A DNA stretch of 64,000 nucleotides, taken from positions 14,760-78,759 of the forward strand of contig KQ965737.1 in assembly GCA_001574975.1 (NCBI GenBank), in the 5' to 3' direction. This document shows, in pieces, positions 21,656 through 34,600 of the stretch. The DNA comes from Gonapodya prolifera JEL478 (Eukaryota; Monoblepharomycota; Monoblepharidomycetes; Monoblepharidales; Gonapodyaceae). The notes beneath the pieces are model-generated. The model was not told the origin of the DNA. It did not search any database and saw only the letters and a list, made by a program, of their open reading frames with translations. Both the position numbers and the translations under genes were made by a program. Position 1 is the stretch's first letter; every line of letters begins with the position of its first letter.

Positions 21656-24600
21656 ATGTCTGCCGGTCTGCATGCTGCGCGCGTGCCCGAGTTCTGGGAA
21701 GTCGATCCGTCGGAAATTGAATGGAGCGGCGCGAAACTGGGCAGAGGTGGATTCGGATCCGTCTATCGTGGTTGGTGGAAGGGAATCCCTGTAGCCCTGA
21801 AACAAGTCATTTTGGATGAATCCCGCTGCAAGAACTGGAGTCCGTTTTGGTGCTGGAACACTTTTGACCTCCGCAGACCTTGATAGAACGCTGTTTCGGA
21901 GCACTCAGAGCACTCACACTCGATTACCGGGACGGACGACTCGAACTTTTTCAGCAGACTATGGTCCAGAAACAGGAGGATATAGTCGGAAGGTAGGTAC
22001 CCACCTCGACGACACAGGTGCCATATTATTGCATTCACTCATTCTTTTCTTTGAACAGGACTTTGATAGAGAAGCTTTTGTATGGTACACAATGGCGTCT
22101 CCTTTTGTTCTTCCTCTCTACGGAATTGGCAACGATGTCAACGGGAATCCATTTTTCGTTTCTCCCATCATGGAGAATGGGAATGCCGAGGTCTATCTAA
22201 AACGCTTCAAAGAAAAGTGCAACGGTGATGACACAGCGTACCACAAAGAATGCTTAGGTTTGGTGAGACATTGCGTTTGTAGAACCATTTTATTCTGATG
22301 ACTCAAGGCAAGTTTGACCACCGCACCAGCTCTACGACGTTGTCAGAGGCATGGTGTACCTCCACCGCGTTGCTCGAGTAACGCACACTGATCTGAAACC
22401 AGGAAACGTTCTGGTCACCTCACAAGGGTGGGGTGTCATCACCGACTTTGGATTCGCACAGCTCTGGGGTGATGAAGATACCCCTGTGCCAGGAACTCTG
22501 TGGTACCTACCTCCAGAGCGACTTGGTCGTTTCTTAGGTCCTTCTGACACCTCCAACAACAATTTAAACCACGCTGTTACAAACGCAGGTGACGTCTACG
22601 CATTTGGTATCATGATGTGGGTTGTAAGTTATCACGTCATTCGCTTGCCCTTAAAAAATTTGAATTGACGTGACATGCCCTCCTGTTTTCCGCCACTGCA
22701 GTTCTGGACATTATCGGCACCATACATATGTGAAGACACAGATGATGTGCCAGAAGTATTTGGAAAAGTTCTCACTGGGCTGAGGCCAGCAGTTCCAGGC
22801 AATATGCCCGAAGATGTAGCTACCTTGATGCAGCGGTGTTGGACACTTGATCCCGAAGAACGTCCGTCTTTCGAAGAGATTGTTGCCGAGCTTGAACGCA
22901 TCCTGTAAGGATCCATGTAATGTTGACAAGTGTTTCTGTTCACTATTGCTGATGCTAGGATTTCCATCTCACAGGCCAGAGCTTGGACATCTCCGACCTG
23001 TGCTGTCCAACGCCCAAATCTTTGAATTCGACCAGATGGATGCTGTGAACGATGCTGATGAATCGTTTCGCCAAGCTCAGACGTCTCGCGACAGAGGGGA
23101 CCTCTCCCAAGCCCTTTGCTGGTACAAGCGCTCCGCAGACCTTGGTCTCGTTGATGCACAGTATGAGTTTGCCGATTGGTGTCGCGTTGGACTTGGCCTC
23201 CACCACCGTGACGTGAACCTTGCCACCGAATGGTACAAGAAAGCAAGCACTCAAGGACATCCTCCATCTTTGTGCACCCTGGGCGATTTCTACTCCCATG
23301 GAGTTGGATCCTGCAGCAGAGATCTTGAGCGCGCCATCAAGTATTACCGTCACGCTGCTGACGAGGGTCATGTGATTGCGCAAACAAGATTAGGCTTTAT
23401 GCTCATGCACCGATATGGGTTCAAGTGGGATTACAAGGAGGCTGTGAAGTGGTTCGAGAAGGCTGCGGAACAAAACTTTGCCCTGGCCAAGGTCCTCCTC
23501 GCGGAGTGCTATTTGCTTGGTCTTGGAGTTGAAACAAACCTCGCAAAAGCGGAAAGTCTTCTGGCCACAGCCGCAGCAGCTCGCCATGCTGACGCCCAGT
23601 TCAACATGGGGATGTTGTGCGAGTCGCGGAAAGATTTCAACAGGGCGCGACAGTGGTATGAAGATGCCGTCAAGCAGGGCCACGCTGGCGCAATGACACA
23701 CCTTGGAGATCTGTATCTCCACGGGATTGGGGGTTTGCCCCAAGATCAGAAGAAGGCCGCGGAGTGGTACCACACTGCTAGTGACCTCGGTCATCAAGGT
23801 GCTTTCCAGCGACTTAGCCATTGCTATAACATGGGCATTGGCGTGGACCAAGATTTGGATCTTGCGTCTCTGTTGCTTCGAAGTGGAGGAGGTCTGCAGG
23901 ACTCACGTCATAGGTTTGATATCAACAATTTGGGATTTCAAACGACTCCATTTGTCTCCAGAGTTGCGCCACGGATCCGAAAAGCAATTGAGGAAATATG
24001 GGATGGAGCACAATCGATTAATCTCTCTCGTGCAGGAGTACGTCTAGACAATGTAATTGGTTTAGTTGACACCCTTCAAGCCAATACTACAGTGATCTCG
24101 TTAGACATTACGAGTGAGTTCAAGTGTGATAAGGGTGAAAGCAAAAGAGACACCTCACCCCACTGGCACTGACAACTCCCCGACCACTCCTTCCAACGTC
24201 GTCCTCCAGGGAATATGATCGGCGATGAGGGTGTTAAGACCCTGTCAAAATTGCTTGAGTCCAGCGCCACGTTGGTGGACTTGAAGCTCTGGGGTGAGAG
24301 TGTATATGCATGTTCATGTTCTTGATATCCAAATCAACAGCAGATCATTCTCCGTTCACCGTTCATCTCTCACCACTTGTTCCACGAACGTCAAAATTCC
24401 ACAGACAGCAATTTTGGCTTCGAGGGCGCCATGGCCTTGGCTACCGCGCTCAAGACAAACTCCTCCTTAACCCATTTGTGGCTTCACAGTGCGTGTTCAG
24501 ATGTGCACTCCCATCTTCCCACCCTAAACAACAGCAGTATTGATTCACTATTCCACGCTCTCCATTTTACCACCTGTATTACGAATCTCACTGTTCTCCA

Positions 24601-26327
24601 GGGAACCAGATTGGTGATCATGGCGCCAACGCGCTCGCCGAGGCGCTCCATGTAAACGTCACACTTACCAATCTGGCTCTTCATGGTGAGAGTTTGGTTA
24701 TCTGTTCTTGCGTTTGCCAGTCAATGAAGCTGTGGGATCTTTCCTCTCCGGCCCGTCACAATTTCAGCAAATGGAATTACGGACGAGGGTGCAAAGGGCC
24801 TCGCAGAGATGCTTAAGATTAACACTGCGCTGCTCCATTTGGACCTCTCGCGTGAGTGTTTGACCTTTCCCTCATTCCCCAACAGCATCCGCTGAACCCA
24901 TTCTTCCCTTCCCCATCTCCCGTAAAAAAATCATAATTCCACAGACAACGGGATTGCCGATGAGGGTACCATGGCCCTGGCTGAGGCGCTGAAAATGAAC
25001 AGCGTCCTGAGCAAATTCAATCTCTTGGGTGAGTGATTGCGTGTGAGTTTGCCACCGAAAGCAACTGAAGGGTAAATTTCTCATTTCCCGACTTTACAGT
25101 GAACTGCGTTAGCACCGAGGGTGCCAAGGCCCTTGCAGATATGCTCAAGACCAACACCACAGTGACAATTTTGTTTCTCCAGGGTGGGTGTTTGGTTGTG
25201 TCGGTGTGCTTACTAGCCAACTATGCGGCATGATTATTTCCGGAATGCGAATTTTGCATCCCCGTCTGGGCTCTGCCCGCCTTGAAACATGTCCCACGAA
25301 TTCCGCAATTTTACAGAGAATAAGATCGGTGACGATGGTGCAGAAGCCCTGGCCGACGCCCTCAGTACCAACACCTCACTGCAATTGTTGAGTCTTCAGG
25401 GTGAGTCCTTTTGGATGTGTAGTCATGCGCTCGCCGGTGAATACAACTGCAACATCACTTCCCCGTTTCCCATTCTCGATTCCCCTCTTCCCTCATTTGC
25501 CACGTGTCCCCCGAATCCCACAATTCTACAGGAAACGAAATCACAAGCACGGGTGCCAAGATACTAGCCGAGGTGCTCAAGACCAACGCCGTGCTGACGG
25601 TTTTGGATCTCCAGCGTAAGTTAAAACTCCTTACCAGCTTATCGCCTTACCATCTGACCATGAACTTCACTCTTTTTCAGGGAACAAGATCGGCGACGAT
25701 GGCACCATGGCCCTGGCTGAAGCACTCATGGCTAATACCACGCTGGTCAATTTAGCTCTCCAGGGCGAGTGTTTGGTTGTGTAGTTGGGCTCTCCCAAGG
25801 ATGAAACGAGATTTATCTCATTCACCTTTTGCTCACTTGGCACCTCTACCATAAATTTGTCTTCACAGACAGCGGCATTGGAAAAGAAGGGGCGAAGGCT
25901 CTTGCTGAGGCGCTCAAGATCAACACGACGCTGGTCAATTTGGATCTCTCTAGTAGGTGTTCGTTTGTGTGTTCGCAAGCAAGTTGAATCAAGTCAATCA
26001 ATCGCAAAATGTGCCATTCCCACCCCATCCCGTGACTTGCATAACGTTACAGCGAACGGGATTGGTGATGAGGGCGCCAAGGCCCTGGCCGAGACTCTCA
26101 AGAGCCACCGCACTGGGCTGACCCATTTAAATCTCTCGGGTGAGTGTTTGGAAGTGCGGACTCTTGGAGGATCAGTAGCGACATTATTCTCGTTTCCCTC
26201 GCACCCGGCATATCGCCGCATGCCCGCGAACTTTGCAATCCCAATTTCTACAGACAATGGGATCGGCGACGATCAAAATGTGCACTTGCGAGCTCTGGCT
26301 ACCAACGGGCTTACCATTGATGCTTAA
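21656..26327 (+). CDS. TKL-like non-RD protein kinase with Sel1 repeats and exon-per-repeat LRR array
   Basis: Predicted 1,046 residues. Kinase exons: 21656-21839, 21877-21992, 22059-22262, 22330-22623, 22702-22904. Motifs: glycine loop GRGGFGSVYRG, VALK lysine, HTDLKPGN catalytic loop (His-Thr-Asp, so no Arg before the Asp), DFG, and PPE in place of APE. Exon 22975-24113 encodes about eight Sel1-type alpha repeats (A.YWYKKAA.G...A...LG) and the first LRR. Then come LRR exons at 24210-24293, 24405-24488, 24602-24685, 24768-24851, 24945-25028, 25100-25183, 25317-25400, 25532-25615, 25681-25764, 25869-25952 (84 bp each), 26053-26139 (87 bp) and 26254-26327. Repeats read like NGIGDEGAKALAEALK, the NLRC3/RNI-type LRR. 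All LRR introns are phase 1; the one after 25764 begins GC instead of GT. The 37-bp intron 1 is suspiciously short. Function is unknown; the layout suggests a sensor or signalling kinase. Confidence 0.88.
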
Positions 26328-27302
26328 TAAGTGTAATGGTGTGTAAAACGAATGGTTATGTAAGATTACAAAAAACATCAATGAGTGTACGAATGGTAGC
26401 ACGAAACATTTGAGATGAGCAAAGTAAAAACAATGTGTTTAAGAAGGCTCCCCGTCGAGCCAAATCATTCCTCGTGCAAACAACCACTAGCACATGTCAA
26501 CAACCTACCGCCAAGTGAGACTATGTCAAGCTACCAATGGTCCACAAGCGCGAGGGCTTCACTGTGGCAGAACAGATTTAGCGTTGCTGTGTGCTGCAGC
26601 CAATGGTATTTCCGAATGGTCCTTCACACGCCTCGCGCGGACAATTGCGCACGCCGCGATGCAGAGACCGCGTGCTGGTGGCGCGGGCGCACGAAGGGGA
26701 CATCGCAGAGGGCATGCGGCCGGATGACCGCGCGGTACCTTCCCCCGACGAACTGATCGGCTATCCTCTGTGGCCCCAAATCCGTTCTCAGCCCACGCGA
26801 GGGACCAGCCGCGAGCATCCTTGAGCGCCGGTGGTCCATCAGGACAAAGTTCAAGGACTCCAAGGAGGTTGTGACGGTACAGCAGTCGTGGACATGGATG
26901 GAGGGGGAGGGCACATGCAAGTCTCCCGTCACTCCTCCCACTGTGATACGGTCGAGGTACATCGTGTTTTTATATGTTTGCCATCGTAAGCTTGACACCG
27001 AGAGCTCGTCCCACGTTAGAAGCAGAGAGGAGGATGTCATTGCGCGGTTGTCACACGGCGCAGGATCAGGCGGAATTGTACGACGTCAAGAAGCTATTGC
27101 GCGCGGTGCCCGTGATGGAGAAGGGAGAAGGGGAAGGCAAAAACAGGGGCTGCCACTACTTCTTTTAATTCTACCTATGCGTAATCACATTTTATTTGAA
27201 TTCTTACTCTGTATGTTTCTTCGCCTTTTCTTCTGGGGAAAGGAGGGGAAACCAAAGTTCGGTTGAATAAGCTTAACGACTGATGATTCCAACTCCAGGC
27301 GG
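26328..27302. other. Intergenic stretch, at most a weak minus-strand ORF
   Basis: A minus-strand ATG frame of 138 codons spans 27040-26624, Arg/Ser/His-rich with no motif, and shorter plus-strand frames overlap it. GC is locally high around 26600-26800. I see no splice-linked exons and no recognised domain. It may hold the 3' UTR of the kinase gene, the promoter of the Vps gene, and possibly a small unknown gene. Confidence 0.3.
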
Positions 27303-30300
27303 ATGGCAAACCCATTCACTCTGGTTCCCCTCTTGACCTCGATCGCTTCCCCACAACCCGTGAATGGCAGCGCAGGATCTCCGGGAGCCTCAGAAGATGC
27401 ATCTGGCGTGCAGGGCCAACCTTCTCTGAGCGCTGGAACGTCAGCGTCGGCGCGAAGTACAGCCGGATCGTTTTTCGGACGCGTGGCATCGCCTTCGTTT
27501 GGTGGAGATGCATCACTGCAAAAGGATTCTGGGCCGCGATGGAACATTGAATCGCTCGATGCCTGGGGTGAGTGATATGGTGCCCAATTCCGACTGTCGA
27601 AGCCAAGACTAAAGAATCGCTCGCGCCCTCGTATCCGCCATTGATTTGTTGTCCTTTTGGTTGTTGGTTCACTCTTGTCGTTGAATTCAAATGCGGCGAC
27701 CAATGGCAACGAAGACCAAAATGTCTTTGTCGGAACCTCCGATGGCCACGTCGCCCACTACTATGTCGACCAGCCACCCCTCGGCCAGTCTTTCAAGTGG
27801 AGATTGGGTGCCAGGAGGAACTTGGGCCTTGGTCGAAAACCTGTGGAACAAATCCTGGCACTTCCCGCGGAGCTTACTGTTTTAGCATTATGTGGTGAGC
27901 AAATGGAAAACAATTAACGAGGCTACTTCTGGAGCTTCCGCCGGGTGGTGGTCTAGTCGGACTTATTTGAGTCTTCCCCGTCGGAAGATTCCACTTTGTC
28001 CTTCCTCGACATCAACACCTTGGGTCCCGTCTCTGCTCCAAACTTCGAGTCCGTCCGTGGCGTATTGAACATTGCTACGTCATCAACATCTCCTAGTGTA
28101 CCTCAGGGCAGTGAGCTAGGGATTGACAGGGCAACAGTCGTAACACTAGGGAAGAGAAGAAGTATTCAACGATGGGAGGTTGGGAAGGGTGGAATGCTGA
28201 CAGTGAGTTGAACAGGAAACGGGAGACATTGAGCTGCATTTTCCTAGAGATCTTGCTCCCCACCCAAAGGAGTTTCCATTGTCGGACGGACCACCATTGA
28301 CAATGCGGCAACGATCTTCGACGCTTTGCCTGGCGGACACGTCCAACTACCGCCTCGTCGATCTTTCAAGTGGGCGACAATCGGTTCTTCTTCCGTTTGA
28401 CCGCTCCCTGGCTCCGCGACCGCTTGTCGCGGTGGTGAACAACGACGAATTTATAATCGCAACAAGTACAGCTCTCGGCGTGTTTTTGTCCGGCAGAGGG
28501 GACGCCACGCGAGGAACTCTTCAGTGGAGCTCCTACCCGAAAGCTATCGGTAAGAATCCAGCGTGACCATTCAACCGTTTAATTGGGAACACATCACCGT
28601 CCCAATCAGCCTGCCACTTCCCTTACACGCTGGCCCTTCTTCCCAACAACACTATTCAAATCCACTCCGTCATCACTCAAAGTGTCGTCCAAAACCTCCC
28701 TCTACCTACTTTACAGGACCCTCGAGCATTTTCGTCTGCCTCCATCGATACCCCCTCACTCCGATCACTGGCTAATTACGAACCGATCGAGGTCGCACTG
28801 TTTGGAGCTGACTGGGCTTCAGCTGTTTGCATGACCCGGATTGAAGACCAAGTCGAGACTCTGTTTCTCGCCGGCGACGCGGAGAGTGCGGTCGTTCTAG
28901 CTGAGGCCACATACGAGACCGCAAAGACCGCAAAGTTACCCTACGTGAGTGAAGGTGCTGTTACGGAAGCTTGGAATGCTCAATGGAATGTCCGAACAAC
29001 ACTTGGCAGCCTGAAAACCTCCACTCGGTCTATCGCAAAGCAGGCTGCGCACTGTTTAGTGATATACTTTTCGAGGAGTCTTTGACTCTATTCAAGAAGG
29101 GTATACTTGATCCAGCTGTGCTCATTCTTATCTTTCCGGATCTTGCAGCACTCGCTGCCGGTGATGGGTTTCAGCTGTCAGAGGCAAGCCTGGAAGTTCT
29201 AGGATGGCTCGGATCTATCGACGAAATTGGTGAGATGTCAAAGACAGCGAAGAACACTGCTGTAATTCATTATGATCGTGTGCCTTTAGTGGAACAACAT
29301 CTTCAGAAGAACTACCCAGATGCCGACTCTGATATTCGTAACTCCTTTTCTGTAGCACTGGTCTCTAATGCGCGAGAGACCTTGATAAAGTATCTGGTCC
29401 ATTGTAGAGAGAATGTTCCACCTTTTGCTCCAGACTTGGACGATCCGAGGAAACGTATGGTGGATACAGCTCTAATGGAGGGATATGCGGAAAACGATGG
29501 AGACGCGTTGTTAGCCCTGTTGGAATCTGGCGTCGCGTGCGACGAAGAGACTGTGATACCCATCCTGAAGGGCAAGAACGTGAGTGTTCTATTTTTTTCC
29601 CAACAAGTATGATTGAACTGTTTGAATGCCCTTTAAGCGATGGTACGCATTAGCCAGGTACTTTCAGAGTAAAACCCGGGCAAAAGAGGCCTTGGATCTG
29701 TTAGAGAAGTGAGCCATACAGCAAAACTGGTTGCACTGGAAAACCTGTTGAAACACTCATTATAAGGCTCGCAGACGGAAATCTTAAAGATAAGGACTAC
29801 CCGGGCCTCCAATGCATCATCGAAATTCTCTCTGCAACCAGTGATGATGAGGTTCTTTGGAAGCACGCGTCCTGGGTGCTTCTAAGGGACCCCGCACTCG
29901 GAGTCGAGGTTGAGTGACGCCCAATCCTTTTGCGTATTACAAACTCATCCGATTGCTCTCAAGATTTTCACTTCCGCCACGGAGAGAAACCGCGCCGTGG
30001 ATAAGGAAGATGTCTTACGTCGCCTTTCTTCGATCAGCAAGAAGGCGAAGAGATTGTACTTGGAATGGCTGATCCATGAATCAGGGTTGGAAGTAAGGAC
30101 TTTCCTTCGCTGCATAAAAGTGCTTTTCAAACCGCCTTTCAGGAGTCCCAGTACCACACCGATTTGGCGATCATCTACTTCGAAGATGTTACTAGTGCTG
30201 CGACCACACATGAGCGCCTTAAAGAACTTGGTCAGATCCAATTTTCTGGTTTCTAGTTCCTTGACTCACTTTCTTGTGTAATCCTCAGATGAGGTGTTCA

Positions 30301-31255
30301 CTGCATCGTCACTGGTTATTCGGCAGTCATTTTTGTCCTTTCTTTCGAAACGGGAGGACTTGCTCAGCAAAGAGAGATTAGCGTTTATTTCCTTTCTCAC
30401 AAGCTCTCGCTTCTATCAAGCACCGATTTTGCTCGCAAGAATGCTACAATTCGGGGGCTTCAGTGTTGAAAGAGCTGTGGTGTATTCCAAAGTGAGCACT
30501 TTTATTGGAATGCAGTTCAAGATTGTGTAACGATATTGGTACCAGACAGGAGAGCACGAAAAGGCATTGAAAATATTTGCCCAAGAACTAAAAGATTTTG
30601 TTGGCGCCGAAGAATATTGTATCAATGCCTCAAGTGAAACAGTTCCAGAAACGGAGCATGAGCAGGAAAACAGTGATCGCGCTCTCGAATCTAATCTTAA
30701 GCGCTCCAAGAATCTCCGAAACGCGCTTCTACTTACCCTGATACGACTGTATCTCAAGTCTACTGATCGAGACTCCCTAGCTGGTGAAGTCGTTCGGTTG
30801 CTGAATGGGTCAGGAAGTACGATCGAACTACATGAGGTATGCAAGGCGGAGATCAAACATTATACCACCATTAAACACGCTTTCGTCAGGTTTTGCCGCT
30901 CATTCCAGACCAATGGTCTCTCACTTTACTCCAGCCTTTTCTGCTGAGAGCAATGCGTCGAAACTATCATGATCGCACTGAGGGCAAGATTATTTATCAA
31001 CTGGCGAAACTGGAGAACCTCAAAGTAGGTCACTCTTACTGATTTACTTCTGGTCACACGATTAAGTGTTGCATTTTTCAGATAACAGGAAGGCTTTTTC
31101 ACAGCATGAAGGAAAGAGAGCCAATGGTTTTGTCACGGGCGACTGCATGCGCTGGATGTTCGACACGGATTACGGAACCCTTCTTCGTATCACTTCCGAA
31201 TGGGACAGCTGTACATTTAAAATGTTTGTACACCGAGGAAGCAACTGACAAGTAA
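27303..31255 (+). CDS. Vps39/Vps3/TGFBRAP1-family subunit of HOPS or CORVET tether
   Basis: Many-exon gene from ATG 27303 to TAA 31253-31255. The N-terminal part reads as a CNH/citron-type beta-propeller (VFVGTSDGHVAHY, then TLCLADTSNYRLVDL and LPFDRSLAPRPLVAVV). A helical alpha-solenoid follows with Vps39 domain 1 features (ENLHSVYRKAGCALFSDILFEESLTLF cut into a short exon) and repeated clathrin-like helices. The last exon carries a Vps39 domain 2-like ending: GRLFHSMKEREPMVLSRATA, then CAGCSTRI and PNGTAVHLKCL, a C-x2-C...H-x3-C zinc-type module. Such proteins bridge Rab5 or Rab7 membranes during endosome-vacuole fusion. Whether it is Vps39 (HOPS) or Vps3 (CORVET) cannot be fixed without a tree. 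Roughly 14 exons; internal borders are not all resolved. Confidence 0.8.
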
Positions 31256-31687
31256 ATACATTTATTGCCGAAAATATAACTGACGAATGCGACATATGAT
31301 ATATCGTGAACGAAGGAGGAGGGGGACAACAGAAAACAGGTTGCACACAGAGATCCGTCGTTTCAACCAGAAGAGACTCAAAGCTTGAATAGAATGGGAA
31401 AGGGCAAGTCAGAATCGTCATGTGATATGTACCTTTAGGCAGCACTCTCGCTTCAGACCAGAAAGATACAACAATAACCAGGTTTTCTGAATTGTAGTCA
31501 GTAATAATGTAGTAATGTCCTCAAAGACACCAACTTCAAACTGAATCAATTCCCCGGTCTTTACAAGCCTTAACACAGAGCAGCTAAATCGATTGATTCT
31601 ATGCTCTAGAGGGCTACAATGCAAGTGTCTAAGCTACATTTCATCAGAAAATAAAGGGGTATCGAATGGTTGTCGCAGATAAGCAAT

Positions 31688-34600
31688 TTAGTGCAGGGTG
31701 GACAACGATCCCCTGTCATCGAACACACTTCCCAACTGGTGGTCTCCGAGTTCAATGTTATCCCGGCCATCCTTATCTGATTCATCGAAAGAGAGCATGT
31801 CAAGCATTTCGCCTCCAGGCATGCTGCCTTCATCAAAGGACTGGGGAGTGTCAACGAAATCTTTGGACGAAATAGAGCTTGCAAAGTTCCCTTCAGATGA
31901 ACCACTCGCAAATAGATCGGGTGGTGGTGGTGCCGTCACTGACGTTGGTGTCGGAAGACTCTCCGGTGAATTCATCAAAGTCGGGGTTTCGGATTTCACT
32001 TTGACTGTGTGCAGAGAGGTGGTGTTTGCTTTTGGTTCCAGCGATCTTTCTGCAAGTGTGGGAGGGAGACGTGGTGTCGACGAAGTATACGGCGTTGTGC
32101 CAAGCATGCTTTCTGAGGGTGTGATGCCATTAACCTTCGAAAACTTTTCCGTTTTCGGGTGTTTGAGTCGGTCCAATCCACCAGCATCTTCCCCTTGATC
32201 TGGCTCATAATCGTCATCATCTTCCCCTGGCTTCTCCCTCTTTGCGGCAGGCTCATCATCATCTTCGTCGCTGTCTTCCTCAATCGGGCGTTTCTTCGCA
32301 GACTTCTTTGGTTCTGATTCCGGTTTGACGTATGCGGGCGGCTCCTCGCCACGCTCCAGTGCTGCATACTACATATATGGGGTACCAAGTAAGAACAAAA
32401 GATATATCACGTCATAGACTCCACAAACTCACAAAATCGCAGCACACTTTGCAGCGGATAAAGTACGCTTGAGCCAGGTACCCGTAACCTATTTCAGAAC
32501 GAGTCATTCAGCTTCTGTGAGAGGAAATGGAAATCGAGAGAGACACCAACCTTTTTTCACCAGATCTGGATTTGTAACACCCACTGGTTCGATCTTCAAG
32601 GAATGTAAGCATTTCGCTTCCCGATTTGAACACCGACAGGTAACTCACCTCGTGTTCTGGAAGACAGTCCTCACAATAAGCCACCGGACACGTAGAGCAA
32701 CGAAACAGCAGTCCACCAGCATCGGATGTATTTCGTCGACAGACCTCGCAGTGGTGTTGTGGCTACAAGCGAGAGCAAATCCTTAATCTCGTCTAGATGG
32801 GAACCACGTCAACTTGTTGCCACTCACACAAAAGAAGTTGTTGTACATCTTTCGATCGTCTTCTTCGAGGCAATCAAAGTGGTAAACCCGGGGACAGCGC
32901 GAACAGAGGTACACATCACCACCTGCATTACGATTCAATCGATTATAAACACTGTTCGCCATCCGAACGCCGCATAAATGAAACATACCATCTCGACAGT
33001 AGAAGCACTCCGAGTCGTGCTCCCAGGTCGGCTTCTTAGGTCCTTTTTTGGGCTCTGGTTTGATATTCTTCTTCTTTACGATTGTAGCCACGGCCTCGTC
33101 TCCCACTCCCAGAGTTTCCTTCAATACAGGTTCGCCATCGATTGTAACCACCCGCTCACTTCGCGCGCGTTTTGTGAGCTCTTGCCACTGCTGCGCAATC
33201 TCTTTGTTGGACTTCGGTATGTACTCTCCGTCAAAGATCCTCGTGCTGACATTCTCTGCCTTCAGCTGGAAAAGCTCTTCCTCCAAGTCTCTCCCCTCCC
33301 TTTCAGCATCCTGCACTGCGAGCATGTGCCGCTTTGAATTTTCCAAAATAACGTCAATGGGAGCATTCAACAGTCCCAGCGCTTCCTCATTTGAGTCTGA
33401 AGATGCCAGAGAGCTGCTTCCCATTCGAATCATAGCAATTAAATCACGAGCCGAAAACTTTGGCTCGGCATTGGTCGCGTCATCTGTCTCTTCCGTAACT
33501 CTGAGTGAAAGATACAGCTTTCTCAGAGTACGATGAAGAATCCTTTAAATGGATATATTCCATGAGCGATATTGTCATTGCAAAAGAACCCGTATGTACC
33601 CACCTCTCTTCTACTGTCTCCTTGCAAACGAGGCGATATACGGTCACTGGTTTCGTCTGTCCTATTCGGTGCGCACGAGCCTGTGCTTGAATATCAACTT
33701 GAGGATTCCAATCCGAATCGAAGAAAATGACGGTGTCTGCCCCTGTAAGGTTGATGCCCAGTCCACCGGCACGTGTTGCAAGTAAGAAAACGAGGTACTC
33801 CGAGTTTGGGGCATTGAACAATTTTATGTCAAGATTTCTTCGTGCTCGTGAAGTTTGACCATCCAGCCGTAGGAAACGAGTTTGTCGAAGTAACAAATAA
33901 TCCTCCAGTATATCCATCATTCGGGTGAACCCCGAAAAAATGAGCACCCGATGGCCCTCACTTTGAAGCTTTGGGAGCAACTTGTCAAGGAGAATGAACT
34001 GGAAACAAATTTGAGTTTGACGTTTCTCGATCTGTGAAACACAACCCACCTTGGAGCTCGCGAGTACAAGCTGTTCGGTATTCTCGTACGGCTCGGGTTC
34101 GGAATTTGGGAACAAGAATGGATGATTACAGCACTTTCGCAGCTGCATAACCAGATTCATCAACTTCTTCCATTCGTTAGGAGTAGCCTTGTCCGATGAC
34201 CGCTCTCCAAGTCGATTTTCCACCTCATCAAGCTTGAACGCAGCGACAATTTGCTCATCTGACGCATCTCGTCGCGGAACCAGCGTGCCTTGTCCTCGAA
34301 CGTTGAAAATCTCGCGAATAGTTGTTTGATCCAATTGGGTGATGAGTCGCTTATACCAAAACCGCTGGAATGGTGACAACGGAAGGTAAATGGTGACCTC
34401 CTCTTTTGGAGGTATGTTGAGGTTGACCTGAAAATAATCAAGGGGTCAGATTTAGCCAGACATTCAAAATTATTCACTTACATGGGTCTTCAGACGCCTA
34501 AGCATGAGTTTATCCAAGAGCCTCCGGCTCGCGTCCACAATTCTCGCATCGTAGAGGTTTTGTGAGAGGTCAAAAGCCTGGGGTAGATTCAATGACTTCT

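Noticed and set aside
21840-21876. Frameshift in the kinase gene instead of a 37-bp intron
   Set aside because: GT and CAG borders with exact frame restoration favour an intron, although its length is at the lower limit and needs cDNA.
26624-27040. Minus-strand ORF of 138 codons as a gene
   Set aside because: No motif, no splice partner and high local GC; kept only as a weak possibility.
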